Assembly (NCBI RefSeq): GCF_000003855.2 | Contig: NW_003101657.1 | Span: forward strand, 404,083 to 468,082 | DNA: 64,000 nucleotides | Direction: 5' to 3' | Source of the DNA: Blastomyces gilchristii SLH14081 | Lineage: Eukaryota; Ascomycota; Eurotiomycetes; Onygenales; Ajellomycetaceae | Shown: positions 32,748-44,774 of the stretch, one piece after another | Layout: each line of letters starts with the position of its first letter | Numbering within the stretch: the stretch's first letter is position 1 | Notes under the pieces: model-generated | What the model saw: only the letters and a program-made list of their open reading frames with translations | Told to the model about the DNA's origin: nothing | Database searches by the model: none | Made by a program: the position numbers and the translations under genes

Positions 32748-35700
32748 CTATATCTGGTTGATTTCCTCCTCTTCATATTCAGATAATTCTGAATTTAGCC
32801 ATTTTCTTGTAGCTGCTTGAGTTTCTGATAGAAAGTCTATTAAGTATTTAATTCCTGTCTCAGTTGAGAATAAGAATCTCATATTTAATTAATTTAGATC
32901 ATACTTCTCTTTCAATCTGACTCTGAGACTATTGTATAATGCACAGTGTATTACAATATACTCAGAATTCTCATTTGTATTGCAGAATGAGCATTCTATT
33001 GAGTCAAATCTATCATCAAATCTTTGTATATAAGATTTGAAATAGCCATGTCCTAGTTTCAGCTGTATTATAGATGAGAATATTTTCTTTTTACATTTAA
33101 TTGAACAAGATTTTCACTTGGGTTTTGTTTCAAATCTTGAATAATGTATACTCTTCTTTTGTTTCTGCCAGCTTTCATTTCACTTGTCTAAACAAGATTC
33201 TTTTATTTTTCTCTTTATAAAAGATCAGGACATAATTTTTTGAATAGATCTGCTTAATTCTGCACTCTTTTTTACAGCTGAATCAGTCAATTCATTATCA
33301 TGAATATTCATATGAGCAGGAACTCAGTGCAGATGAATTATCAACTTTGATATTCTTCTCTTTTGAATTTTTAAAACAGAGTTTAAGATCAGTTCAAGAT
33401 TCATTTGATCATTATGAATCTGACTATTTCTAAGTCTTTTTAAAGCAGCTTGACTATCAGAGAATATTCATACCTCTTTTAAACAATTTCCTCTTTTATG
33501 AGATTTTATTTCAATGAGTTTGAAAGCTTTCACTATTACAAATAGTTCAGCATCAAAGACTTCAGATTCACAGTCTAGATTTCAGAAATCTGAGATAAAA
33601 TTAATATTATCTTCAGTATAAGCAATGCCTGCGCCTAATCTATTCAAATTCTCATTTTTTGAGCTATCTGAATAAATCAGAATAGAGTCTTTTATATTGA
33701 TTGTAGAGATTCTCTTCAAATGCTGTTCATATTCTTTCTCTTTTGATAGTTCACTTATTTATAAGTCTATAAGAGATTCAAGCTTTTCTCTTCAGAGAGA
33801 TAACTTCTCATAATCAACTTTTTCAACATTTAGAGAAGAGAATTGGTTTTTAATCAGAGAGCATAGTCTGTACAGTTGAGAAGACATTTTCTTTGAAGAA
33901 TTATTTTCATTTCAATTAAGAAATCTATTTCAATTCAGTTCATTTTCAGAGTTAATTGATGAAAATGAAGAAGAGACTCTTTCTCTGATTATATGATTTA
34001 AGCTCATCTTTACAACTCTTAGAGCATAGTTCATACAGGCCTTTTCAAATCTAATAGTAGGAGAAGAAATTGAAGCTTCAATTTTCATTGCTTTAATAGA
34101 AGATAATTTGAATGCTCTCAGAATTCTTCTCAAGACTCTGTTTTACAGACTTTGAAAGAGTTCAGTGAAATTCTCTTGATTATTTCATCAAACTTGAACT
34201 TCATAATCAGCTACTGATGTAATACAGACTATATATAACTGTCTCATAGTCTGGAAGAATAGACCTCTCTCTGTATTTAATAGTCTGATTATGTTGTTCA
34301 ATAATCTTTCTGCCTTGACAGTTCTTTGTTGAATATGATATTTAAAATTCAACTTGGAGTTTAATCATACTCTTAATCATTTGACATTTACACTGAGTTT
34401 AATCTCTCTATTTAAAAGAGTTAGAGATAGTTCTTTCTCATTGAATCTAGAAAAGAAATGAATTAACTCAGTTTTATTCATATCAAATTGAATTTAATTG
34501 ATATCTGCTCTAACAAAGATTTCCTTTGCAGCTTCTTCAATCACTTTCAAATTCTCTTTGATAGTTTTTGAGCTGTAGACTAGACTAATATCATTCATAT
34601 AACTCAGAGATCACACTATTCTCATATTTCTATTTTTGAATAGATATGCAGTGTATATTGCAAATAAAATGAGTGAGATTGAAGATTCTTGTGATACTTC
34701 TATTTTTATCTCAGTCTTGTCTTGTTTCATTTCATCAAAGAAGAGTTGTATAATTCTTTTAGATATAAAACATTTAACTCATTTTATTAAAGAAAGTGAC
34801 AGTTTTAATATCTTCAATGTCTGAATTAACTTTGACTTTGAAACATGATCAAATGCTTCTTTTATATCAATAAAAACTGCAGTTGAGACCAGACTCTCAT
34901 ACTTTGCTATTTAAATATCATGAACAACTGAGAGAACAGTGTCAATTGCAGAACACTGTTTTCTATCTCTCATTTGTTCACTGAATAAAAGAGAATCACT
35001 TATAGAGCTTATAAAAGATAGTTGAGTAGTTATTATCTTTTCTAAAACCTTTTCTAGACAGTTCAATAGAGATATTACTCTATATGACTTAGGAATTGAA
35101 GTTTTTCTATTAGATTTTATAAGAATCACTTCAGTGACTTCTCTTCAGCATTCAGAATGATATTCATTTTTCAAGAGATTGAAAAAGAGCTCAAAATATT
35201 CATTCTTTAAGTAGAGGTATGTATTTTAAATAATTAAGTGATTAATTGAATCAGGCCCTGCAGCAGTCTTAACTGAACTTGAGAAGATAGCTGACTCTAG
35301 TTCATCTTGAGTAAGATCAGGCCATTCCCAGTCATTTTCATCAATATAGTTGAGACATGATATATTCTCTTCCTCTGAATCTGAATCTGATGAGTTTTGA
35401 AAGAGAGTTCTTATAAAAGCTTGATATTTTTTCTCAAAAGAGTTTGCTGTATATGATTCATTCTGAAACTCATATTCTAAGGTTGGAAGTTTTGCTACAC
35501 TTCTTGTTTTAGTATAGTTAAAAGCTTTAAAAACTTCTTTTTCTTATGCTTCTTCAAGAAATTTATTTCAGCAGTCTGTTTTAGCTTTTTTAATATCTGA
35601 AAAATATTCATTTCTGACAGCTTTAAACTCTTTATCAGAAATTGTATCATTCTTTCAATCTCTTCTAGCAGTAGTCAATTGTTTTCTTTTAGATGTGATA

Positions 35701-36704
35701 TTCTCATTTCATCAAGATTTTAAATACTCAGAAGACTTTCTCTTTAAAATATTATCTTTAACACTTACTAGAATAATAGATGTAATGAGCTTCACTCTAT
35801 TCTTAAGCATTTCATTTGAGATATCTTGACCAGGATTTCAATACAGCTCACTCTGTCTTTCAGATTTTAACAGTTTTATACTTTCTTCAACTGCCTTTCA
35901 GTCAGCCTTTTCAAAGTTAAACTGATTAGAGAGAAGAGGATTTTCACTCATTTGTTTCTCACTCAGTTCAATATTAAATTGAATAATCTCATGATCTGAT
36001 TCTGATGTCTTATTTGAATTAATAAACCAGTTTACAAGTCTTTTTTCTATTAGATTTTGTGACATGAAGATTAGATCTATAATAGATTTCTGTTTCATGT
36101 CTTTTCTAAAGAATGTTTATTGATCAGACTTGTTAACTAAATTCATTGAATGCTCAAAGATTCATTCAATCAGATTATCAGCTCTTACTGCTCTTTTGCA
36201 TTCTGAATTTCATCAGAGATGATGTGCATTGAAATCTCCTACAATTATAGAGTTTCTTGATAAAGTTATATTCAGAAATTCTCTATTAATTGTTCAGATG
36301 TTATTATTTTACTTCAATGACTTTTCATTATAGATATTTATGAGCTGTATAGTGTCAAACTCATTCTCTTTATCTATAATATCATTCACCAGAATATCAG
36401 GGTCAGACATGATATCAAATCTCAGATTAAATTAATATCTTGATCTCTTTCTTTCATAGATCACTACTCTTGACTTTATCTCAGACTTTTGAGGTAAAAA
36501 GCAGTAGTAGCTTGAATGAGAAATGACATATTTTTGCTCAGCATCAAAATTCAGCTTCTGAAGCAGTATAAAATCAACTTTTTATTCAAATACAATTTGA
36601 AGACAAGAATAAATACAATTTAAGTTTCTATTCACATTATTTTGAATAAATGTGATTTTTGAAGAGTTTTTAAACTTTTTTTGTTGTTTTTATTGTATAT
36701 TCAT
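32748..36704 (-). pseudogene. LINE-2 ORF2: endonuclease, RT, RNase H
   Basis: 1319 codons in one phase from ATG 36704 to TAG 32748, two codons shorter than LINE-1 ORF2. It has the same domains: endonuclease with the FNAHH motif (about 36220), RT with FIDIKEAFDHV (about 34860), the polymerase box near 34595, RNase H with HWVPAH (about 33330) and the C-terminal CCHC (about 32990). Stops are overwhelmingly TGA/TAG at Trp. The retained phase means the copy was inactivated by point mutation, not indels. It supplies the sequence missing in LINE-1 (35851-36013: NKTSESDHEIIQFNIELSEK and following residues). Confidence 0.83.
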
Positions 36705-36727
36705 ACTAAAAGAGAGTAGAGTAGAAT

Positions 36728-38347
36728 CTAATCACTATTATCAGATAGTAGATTATAACTGTTCTGAAAAGTAGAAATCTCAACTGCTTGCATTATATCT
36801 AGTTTATCATCAGAGTCATTTCTCAATTCTCTAATCTTAACAGAAGTTTGAGAATTCAAATTCTGTTTATATTTAGCTGAAGAATTGAAGTTTGAAGATC
36901 TAGATAGTTGAGAGTTTCTTCTTTTTAAGCTTGCAGTTGTGAGTTTACTGGCTTGACTATTCTCTTCAGTTCTAGATTTACTTTGAACTTCATCTTTTCT
37001 CCAGTTCTTTTGAGTTCTTGAAGCAAACATACATTCTTTTGAGCTAGATGCATGTTTTTCTTTGCAATTAGAGCATTTAAGCAGAGTATGTTAATATATT
37101 TCATCTCTTTTTGAGCATATTTCACATTTATACTCACTAGTTTTATGATCTCTGACACAGAATGCACATTTTGAGTCTCTGAAACAGGAGATTGCAAAGT
37201 ATTCATATCTTTGACAGTTTGAACACTGTGTTTGAGCTTTGAGATTCATTCTTGAGTCTTTGTATTCATGAACTCTCATTTTCAAACCTGCTACTCTTAC
37301 TTCAGAGATCTTTGACTGTTCAAGTGTCTTTATATATACTAGAACAGAGACATTTCTTCTGCTTTATCTGAACTCAATTGAATTTAGTCATACAGGCTCT
37401 TTTCTCAGTTGAATGAAGTTGTATTCTTCTAATTCATTTTTGAGAAGTAGCATTTCTTCTTCACAGTCAAAAATTTCAACTGAAATATCATGAAGAATGA
37501 ATTTATCTCACTTTTCATCTCTCTCAGATAGAATTATTGTGTTTAACAAAGATTCTACTGCTGATTTTCAGAGATTCTCATTCTGAATAAGGAATTCTGC
37601 ACTGAATTCAGACATTGTGATCAGAATGATGGAGTTTTCAAAGAAGAATAACTCAATTGAAGCTATAACTGATTTTTGAACTTTAATATCAGTCATTAAC
37701 TGAGAAAAGAACTGCTGATTAATTTCATTTCTAATTCTGAAAATGAGATTTGAATTTAGCTTATTTCTCTGCAATATGTTCTGATTTGAGACTTTGAGAA
37801 TAAGTCTTCTATTTCTGGAGATTTGAAGATTTTTCTCTTTTTACATTTTTTTCTTCACTCTTCTATCACTAGAAGTATGAGCAGTATTCTTCTCAGTTTT
37901 CTCAGAATTTTAAGCAGGTTTTGAGATAGCAGATTTAGAGACAGCAGGTTTAGAGACAGCAGATTCAGCTACTTGAGCATATATTTTCTTCTGATTTAAA
38001 GAAGAAGAAGAAGAAGAAGTAGAAAAGAAAGAAGAGCAAACTGAATAGTCAGTGATTATATTAGAAATTTTCAAAGTTTTTTGAACTGTGTTTGAAATTC
38101 CAAGTTTGAACTTGATCACTTTCTGTAGTTGTCTAGCCTGAGTATGAAGAATTAACAGAACTTCTTCATTCATCTCACTCAGACACTGCTTTTCAAGAAT
38201 TTTACTTGCTTTTTCAAGTTCCTGTATTTCAAGAACTTGTTATTTCTCTATTTCTTCTTTCTTTCTTCTCTTCAGAATTTCAATCTCAGAAATAGTATTT
38301 GAGAAAGCATTCTTTTCCACATCAACTGAGTGTACTTTCAAACTCAT
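36728..38347 (-). pseudogene. LINE-2 ORF1 (gag-like, zinc knuckles)
   Basis: 540 codons from ATG 38347 to TAG 36728, six codons longer than in LINE-1. The same zinc-knuckle cluster (CSNCQRYEYFAISCF, CAFCVRDH, CEICSKRDE) lies near 37070-37240. Here the second Cys of the first knuckle cluster survives (SCF versus SYF in LINE-1), so this copy is closer to the ancestral sequence. A Ser/Thr-rich C-terminus follows. Stops are at Trp/Gln positions. Confidence 0.8.
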
Positions 38348-40017
38348 TTTTCTTACTCAATGAAAAGTTGATCAGACTAATTCAATTGAGATATTTATTA
38401 AACTCTTTTTGAATTGAAAAGTTAATCAGACTGTTTCAATTAAGAGATTTCTAAGTCTGTTTTCAATTGAAAAGTTGATCAGACTATTTCAAAAGAAGAA
38501 TAACAGACTTTTGTGTATAAAACACCTGATTTTTTTCACACTAGTTCAGTAACTAGGTTAGATTTTTGAAGAGAATCTAATAAACTAAAATTGATTTTTA
38601 AGATAAATTAATAAAATCTTTACAATCTCTTTCTTGAGATATAGTGAGGAAAAGTATGATATCAATTGATAGTAAATCAGATAATATAACAGTTTTTAAG
38701 AGAAAAACTGATAAAAAATAAATTAATTTTTTGCAGAGAAATTGATTAAAACTATTCAATTTTATTCTAAATTATTCAATTCTTCTCACACAACAAGTGT
38801 GCAACTCAAACCAGTTAATAAAGAGTGTAAAAAAGAATTAAGTACTAATGAAAGCTCTTCAGTCACTGAAAAAGTAATTCTTACTTAAAAGAATATGAAA
38901 TTATAACAGAAAATAACTCTGTTTTTAATTCTTTGTAAGAATATTGTATAAAACTCAGAGAAAAACACCTTACTTTTTTAAGAGAAGTAAAAAACTATTT
39001 CTAAAATCTTTTTTTTGTATTAACTGCTGCTGAAGAATGAGATAGAAACTGCTAAGATATATACTACTGTATATCTTCTATCAAGACTTTCTCTCTTCAG
39101 AGTCTTGATATTATAGAGAATATAAGTCTGTTTCTATATAATAATGTAAATATTGTCAGTGAGATGTAGAGAAACTGATTATTTATATCTCAAAATAGAA
39201 GACTTTGTCAATAATTATATTAATATAGAGTTAATTCTCAAATTCAATAGAAATCTAGTATTACTGTTCTCAATCTCTTGCAGAATCTATTGAATATTAA
39301 GATATTAAAACTAGATTTAATATATCTCACTATACAGGGATCAAAGGCTCAGTCAGACCTTGAGATATACTGATTTTATAGTTATCATGTCTGTTGATTA
39401 TGTATCAAGTACAGTTACTAAGGTATCTTTTTATACTTTTCTGTCAGAGATGAGCCAGATTGAGAGAGGTGATATGAGGGTGAGACTTGGTGTTGATGTC
39501 TAGATACACTGAAGACAGACTGCAGAGATTGCACTTCAGAAGTGACTGTTAATTATGTGCTTGATATTATCACTGAGATATCTTTTTGTATTTTTCTGCC
39601 AGAGATGGGCCAGATTAGGAAGGGCGGTATAAGGGTGAGACTTGGTGTTAATGTTTTGAAACATCAAAGATGAACAGGGTTTTCATAAAGATTGCTTCTC
39701 AGATATCTTCACAACTACAGATTGAGAATCTTTCAAAATTGAGAAGATTGATGCATATGACTAGGTCTCTTCATCTTACAATTTGTATGGCAATTTGGCC
39801 CGGGGTTGTGGTGTGATAGGGGAGAATGAGGGATAATCCCACGCAGGAGTTCTGAACAACATCTGGTTCACATTTGGCTGAATAACTTCACCACCACACG
39901 GGGTATGCGGTCAGCGATGGGGTCAAAATGCTTGTATGATTGAGGGCTTTTCAATGGATCTATCGGCGGGTTCTTATTCAAAAAATCGAGCGAGTTCGTG
40001 GTGAAGCGGTTTGTTCC
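38348..40017 (-). other. LINE-2 5' UTR
   Basis: 1.67 kb. The outer 600 bp (about 39420-40017) are less AT-rich and contain the repeat units also seen at 12690-13000 (CACCAAGTCTCACCC, TACAAAAAGATA). The empty SINE-a site is at about 39420. No ORF. Confidence 0.7.
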
Positions 40018-40028
40018 GCGTGATATGT

Positions 40029-40186
40029 ACTATTAACTACTAGAAGTATTCATGATAGAAAGATAAAATGTAGAGATTAAATGTATAATAGCATTCAAGC
40101 TAAGTTATAAATAGTATTCATAAACTTCAGTCTATATAGTTATGTGTAGTCAAGGGCTGCTAACTCTATTAATTATGTAAGAGATA
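40029..40186 (-). repeat. Gypsy-C 3' LTR, inner fragment (inverted against Gypsy-B LTR)
   Basis: It continues the LTR after LINE-2 and stops at GAGATAG, about 36 bp before where Gypsy-B should have been joined. It forms an inverted repeat with 40215-40388. Confidence 0.75.
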
Positions 40187-40187
40187 G

Positions 40188-40390
40188 AAAGAAATCCCGC
40201 TCCTCACAGATTCTTTATCTCTATTTCTATCTCTTGTGTAATCAATAGGCTTAGCAGCCCTTGGCTACACACAACTATATAGACTGGAGTTTGTGAATAC
40301 TATTCATAACTCAGCTTGAATACTATTATATATTTAACTTCTACATTTTATCTTCCTATCATGAATACTTCTAGTAGTTAATAGTACATA
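40188..40390 (+). repeat. Gypsy-B 5' LTR, first fragment
   Basis: AAAGAAATCCCGCTCCTC onward matches the 3' LTR at 56622. The first 3 bp (TGT) are missing at the junction with the inverted Gypsy-C LTR. It ends with ATAGTACATA, duplicated after SINE-c. Confidence 0.8.
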
Positions 40391-40471
40391 GCCAGCGTGG
40401 CCCAGTTGGTAAGACTGGTAACCAAGGCCGCACACATTAGGGGTGTGTGGGTTCGAATCCCACCGCTGGCA
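40391..40471 (+). other. tRNA-derived head of SINE-c
   Basis: Acceptor and T stems are perfect and both pol III boxes fit consensus, so transcription is plausible. The anticodon arm region (ACACATTAGGGGTGT) does not form a normal arm of standard spacing, which argues against a working tRNA. The source tRNA is not identified. Confidence 0.75.
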
Positions 40472-41145
40472 CCTGCCACTTCTTACCCATGAAAGCCCCC
40501 ATGTAATAGGGGCTGAGCCTAATTAGTAAGGCTTGGTGCGGGGTAGAACTCCCTACTGCAAGCCAAGCCACTAGTTAAGCGAGATCCTGCGAACACCCAC
40601 CAGGGCTGGCATGGGATGCCAATGTCCCACTATTCTACTGTGCACCCGTCAAGGTTCTAACAATATAGAGGCAAGCCTAATGTAGTGATTATACACTACT
40701 TAAGCAAGTCCCTAACTAGGGCTGTCATCAGAGCCTAGCTCCCCCTCAAATACAGGGAATGATTTTGAAAACCATCTGACTAGCAGGCCTAGACGCGCAT
40801 CTAGGCCCTAGGCAGGGCACCCTGATAGGCTAGAGCCTGCAAGCTCCCTGCCAAGCCCTAATACTGGCAGAGAGGACTGCAGTCATCAAGCCTATAATTA
40901 GTCCCTAACACAGGGTGAGGCCACAACAGCTGATTGATAGGTCTATGGGCATCTAATGAGGCCGAGATCAGCAACCGGAAGCTTGGTGTGTACATCATCA
41001 AGTGGGCAGTGGCAGCCACTAACTAACACCCCTGGAAATTAGTGGCTGGCCCGAGAGGACGGACGCGGTGATCGGTTAATTATAGGGGGTTAAATGTAAT
41101 TAGCTTAAGGTGCATCCTGCGGGTGGCTAGCGCCCGTAGTTGATT

Positions 41146-41526
41146 AGATATAGTCTGTTAAAACAGCTATACACTATCTTTTAATAATTTTATTTGTTAT
41201 AGTCTTTCTTTACTGTACTTGTTTCTTTCTGTTCTTTTCTATCTATCTATTTAATGTGTCTATCTTTAGGACTATGTTCTCTTTTCCTTTGTCATGATAT
41301 TTTCAAATGGTTTCAAAGTATTAATAGGTGTTGAAATACTGTAATTTGTAAACAGTTTTTATATTCTGAGCTGAAATTTTCTGATTTTGCATATCTGAAA
41401 TTAATAAGTGTATAATAGTTAACTCTATAGATATAGGAAAAACTCTGAGAACTAAAGGTTCTCAGGTAGATATTATAGTCTCTGACTGCATATATCTATA
41501 ATTGAAGAATAATAATAATAATAATA
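41146..41526 (+). other. LINE-derived 3' tail of SINE-c
   Basis: 381 bp collinear with 19878-20255, starting two codons before the ORF2 stop and including the hairpin at 41444-41466 (one loop-side change, AAAGG). Confidence 0.88.
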
Positions 41527-41566
41527 ATAGTACATATTACATCAAGCTGCAAAGACCTGAATAATC

Positions 41567-41741
41567 TGTGATTCAAAGATTGCTTAAGCCAGCGTATAAT
41601 TACAGGCATATGCCGGCTTCTTATATATTGTAATATCATATACTAAATTAATTAGCGGCTGCTATAGCCTCTTTACACTCATAAGCAAGTTCAGAAGCAG
41701 CCGCATTATTATCTGACAGTTATATATTCTTTCAAATCACA
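41567..41741 (-). repeat. Gypsy-A 3' LTR (175 bp)
   Basis: Equal length to 49683-49857. Differences are C/T and G/A, with this copy the more mutated. Confidence 0.87.
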
Positions 41742-42178
41742 TTCTTTCTCACCAGATTCAGTCATGCTTATATAATCATGACATCCGCCCTAGCTTCATG
41801 CGGATTAGTGTGTCACTAGTGTTTACAATCATATGATCTATCTCTGATTTGACTAGTATTCTATGTACACTCTCACAAAGAAACTTTCACTATATTATAC
41901 TTCTCATTCACTAACTTTTCTCATTCTTCAATCATCTTCTTTATCATCATCATCATTGAATATCACTATCTCATTCAAGATTTCTATTTCTTCTTCTATT
42001 TAACTCTTTTCATCTGTTCATCTATCACATTGTACATGTTTCTGATGATGATCTCTCATTCTTATAATAAGCATTCTTATAGTGCTCATACTGAGCAGTT
42101 TGTTAGCAGTAAGTGTAATGTATTATGAAATATGATCAGAACTTGTTTATCTTCTAACAATTATCAGAATGTACTATC

Positions 42179-43800
42179 ATGAATGACACATCTTCTTCAT
42201 CTTCTTATATATTCTCAACTGTTTTCTTCTCAGTGAGTTTCTGATTGTGTTTTCTGACACAATTTTGCATAAACACAGATGCTGATATATTTGTTTTTAT
42301 TCATATAGAATCTTTATATGTTGACAGATCTGTGTCTGCTGATAATAGTGAACTCAATGTTGAATTATTGATCAAGAACTTGAAGAATATGATAATAAAG
42401 AAATTGTCTATGTTATATATGACTGAGTCTTCTGCATCTCTCTCTGCTCTCTCTGTTTCTTTCTCTGTCACTTTCTCTCAATCTTCTACATCTATTCCTG
42501 TGTCTGGTTCTTCTGCTTCTGCTATCTCTGTTCTCATGACTCTCACTTCTGCTACTTCTGATTTTGCTGTCTCTGCTTTCATTATCAGCTCTCTCTGTTT
42601 TAAGAAGATATTATATAGACTTAATGAATCATGTTTCTCAGCATATACACTCTCACTCTTCTTGTCAACTCTCAGAACAATTTATTGTATGAAGACTGTG
42701 TATAACATGACTATCTAGAGCTTGATTACAGACACTGATTATTATGTTCATTTTAAATATTTATAATAAGACAATTATTTATTCATATCAGAGAATCATC
42801 TCTCTTCTCAACAGTGTTAAGATTGTAAGTCTTTTTCTTTTCATCTTTTCAATTGAATTACTCAGTTCAGAAGTAACTCTTTTTCTATTCTTAGAGAAAA
42901 TTGTTATAAGTTTTACTGTGTATGAAGTCATGACATTCACAGATACTAAGAAACTTTTCATAACTGTTAAATTCAATATTGCAGATACATCTGCTCTGAT
43001 AAATATCTTTGAAATGATTGATCTGTATCAGTCTATTCTTTGATGTTTGTTGTCTGACTTTGTGATGCAGATGAAGAATATCTGTGTTTTCAGAAACAGG
43101 AATACAGATATCATACTCTTTTACACTCATAGATGTGAGACTTATACACCTTGTCTGAGATGTCATCATAGAAATAAGTTGTTCATATACTGCATTCTGC
43201 TTTCTGCATTTCTCTGTGTCTCTCTCTCTCTTTCTAAGAAGCCTCATGTGTGTTGTAATTGTATATACAACTCTAAGATCAGCAGATGTTCATTCAGTAA
43301 CTGTTCTCATCTCTGATTTTACAATTTTTATATACTAATAATGATTCTTAGTTGCTTCAGCATTAGAGATTATTCTAATCAAAGATAATAACATCACTGA
43401 AACTATCTTCTTTCACTCTCAAGCTTCTTCTGTTGCTTTCTCTCTCTTCTCTGCAGAGAAGGTTGTATACATACTGAGTCATAAGTATTCAGCACTGAGT
43501 GACTTCTGTCATTATTCATTCAGTTCTGTGTCTTCTTCTTCTATTTCTTCTGTCTTCATCTTCCCTGCCCTGGCTCCTGGTTCTGCAGGTTTCATGCTCT
43601 CCTTCAATTTCTCTATATATATGTGTACACATTTCTATATTGGCATTTCAGTCAATCTTGTGATAAATGATATTAATGTTGTATACAGAGTGATAGAGAA
43701 ATCAGAAACATGCACAGTGTTGTTACAAGAGTGACTTGCAGCTCTCAAATCTCTTACAGATCTTGAGTTTAGAGATTTTCTTTATTTTTGATGTTTTTCA
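42179..43800 (+). pseudogene. Accessory Cys-rich ORF antisense to Gypsy-A pol
   Basis: The plus frame starts ATG 42179 with a Ser-rich N-part (residues about 80-140, repeated Ser-Ala/Ser-Val). It changes phase twice (near 42720 and between 43316 and 43528), by decay or small introns. The middle holds a Cys cluster, CETYTPCLRCHHRNKLFIYC then CCNCIYNSKISRCSFSNC (43125-43310), with CxxC pairs reminiscent of zinc-binding clusters. The C-part has a LTDLEFRDFL stretch. It is not gag or pol. Lying antisense in the 3 kb between pol and the 3' LTR, it may be an element-encoded accessory gene. Function unknown. Confidence 0.5.
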
Positions 43801-44774
43801 GGTGATATGATGTTGAAAATAGATTAAACATGTAATGTATGAAAATGAATGAAGTGTGTATAATAACATTTGTCTTTTACAGCTGATTCTTACAGTTGAT
43901 AATCAATTCATTATCTCTTTTCTTTTCTTACACTTTTTCTTTATCTGCTAGTCACTACTCTTACATGATCTCTATATGATACAGTGTTCAGTGACTAGAT
44001 TCAGTAGCTTTCATCTTTTATAATTCTGTCTTATACATTATACTGTCTCTCTTTGCCTGCTCAGATCACTACAGTGAATAGCTCATTAAAACTAATCTCA
44101 TCTGATCTCTGAGTATTCTCAGAGATTGAGATGACTTAGTCTCATGTATCTGCAGATGTTTCAGATAATTCATCCTCTGTAGTCTCTATAATTAAACTGG
44201 TGTAAACAGTTGAATTCAACTCTGAATTTCTTTTTCTTCTGTGATCTGACTCATATATAAGTCTGCTGCTTTGAGACTGCTCTTTATCATGTTGCACTCA
44301 CTGTCTGCAGTGTGTTATTGTATAACTGACTACAGTTTCATTACTTATTAAAGTGTGATGTTCATCTGATTTCTTCATTACTTTTCATTCTTTTCTTATA
44401 ATTATGAAAAGATTGAAATAAGTGAGATTATCTGATTTATAAGTGTCTATGATTTCTCTTACCTCATAAGACTTTTCAATTATAAGTCTCTTCTTTTTCA
44501 ATACTGATAATAGTGCTGTGAATGATTATAATTCACTCAAGTCTTATACATTTACTTTTATAAGTTGTGAATTATTTATTAAGTTGCATAAGATCTGTCC
44601 CTCTGATTCTTTCAATGTGTATATTCTCAGAGAATGTGATTTGAGTATTTTATATAGCTTAAATCATCTAGATTGAAACTTCTCAGAATCTTCATTGTGT
44701 ACAAGAACTCATGTTCTTATCTTGAGACTTAATTTCTTAACTAGTGAGTCTCATATTCTTTTCAATTGAATTGC
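43801..44774. other. Gypsy-A region between accessory ORF and pol end
   Basis: About 1 kb of AT-rich sequence. No domain recognised on either strand; probably UTR of the two converging frames. Confidence 0.4.

Larger units (their letters stand above)
32372..40017 (-). mobile_element. LINE-2: full-length LINE copy inserted in the Gypsy-C LTR
   Basis: 7.65 kb, same structure as LINE-1 but without SINE-a. The TSD GCGTGATATGT (32361-32371, 40018-40028) is perfect. The 3' end is (TAA)n at 32372-32394 on the minus strand, then the hairpin (32435-32457, one G/A mismatch), ORF2, ORF1 and a 1.67-kb 5' UTR with the repeated units. Full length plus a clean TSD implies retrotransposition by an active machine before RIP. 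It covers the N gap of LINE-1. Confidence 0.88.
40391..41526 (+). mobile_element. SINE-c: 1.1-kb tRNA-headed element carrying the whole LINE 3' UTR
   Basis: A 10-bp TSD, ATAGTACATA (40381-40390, 41527-41536), flanks it. The head (40391-40471) has a perfect 7-bp acceptor stem GCCAGCG/CGCTGGC, a perfect A box TGGCCCAGTTGG (40398-40409), a perfect B box GGTTCGAATCC (40450-40460) and a T-arm GTGGG/CCCAC. A GC-balanced body of about 675 bp without ORFs follows. From 41146 the sequence is LINE: it joins at the ORF2 stop (AGATATAGTCTGTT) and runs through the full 3' UTR, hairpin and (TAA)n. Its body lacks the RIP look of all neighbours. Confidence 0.9.

Noticed and set aside
33930..34133. Independent small genes among the 60-70-codon frames of the AT-rich block (here and at 18500-18703, 21625-21828)
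   Set aside because: They are the same internal piece of LINE ORF2 between RIP stops in three copies.
40391..40471. A functional tRNA gene
   Set aside because: Acceptor and T arms are excellent, but the anticodon region does not form a normal arm, and the sequence is the 5' end of a TSD-flanked element.
42788..43247. Minus-strand frames opposite the Gypsy-A accessory ORF
   Set aside because: The plus strand has the longer run of linked frames and the Cys clusters; the minus frames look like shadows, though decay leaves some doubt.
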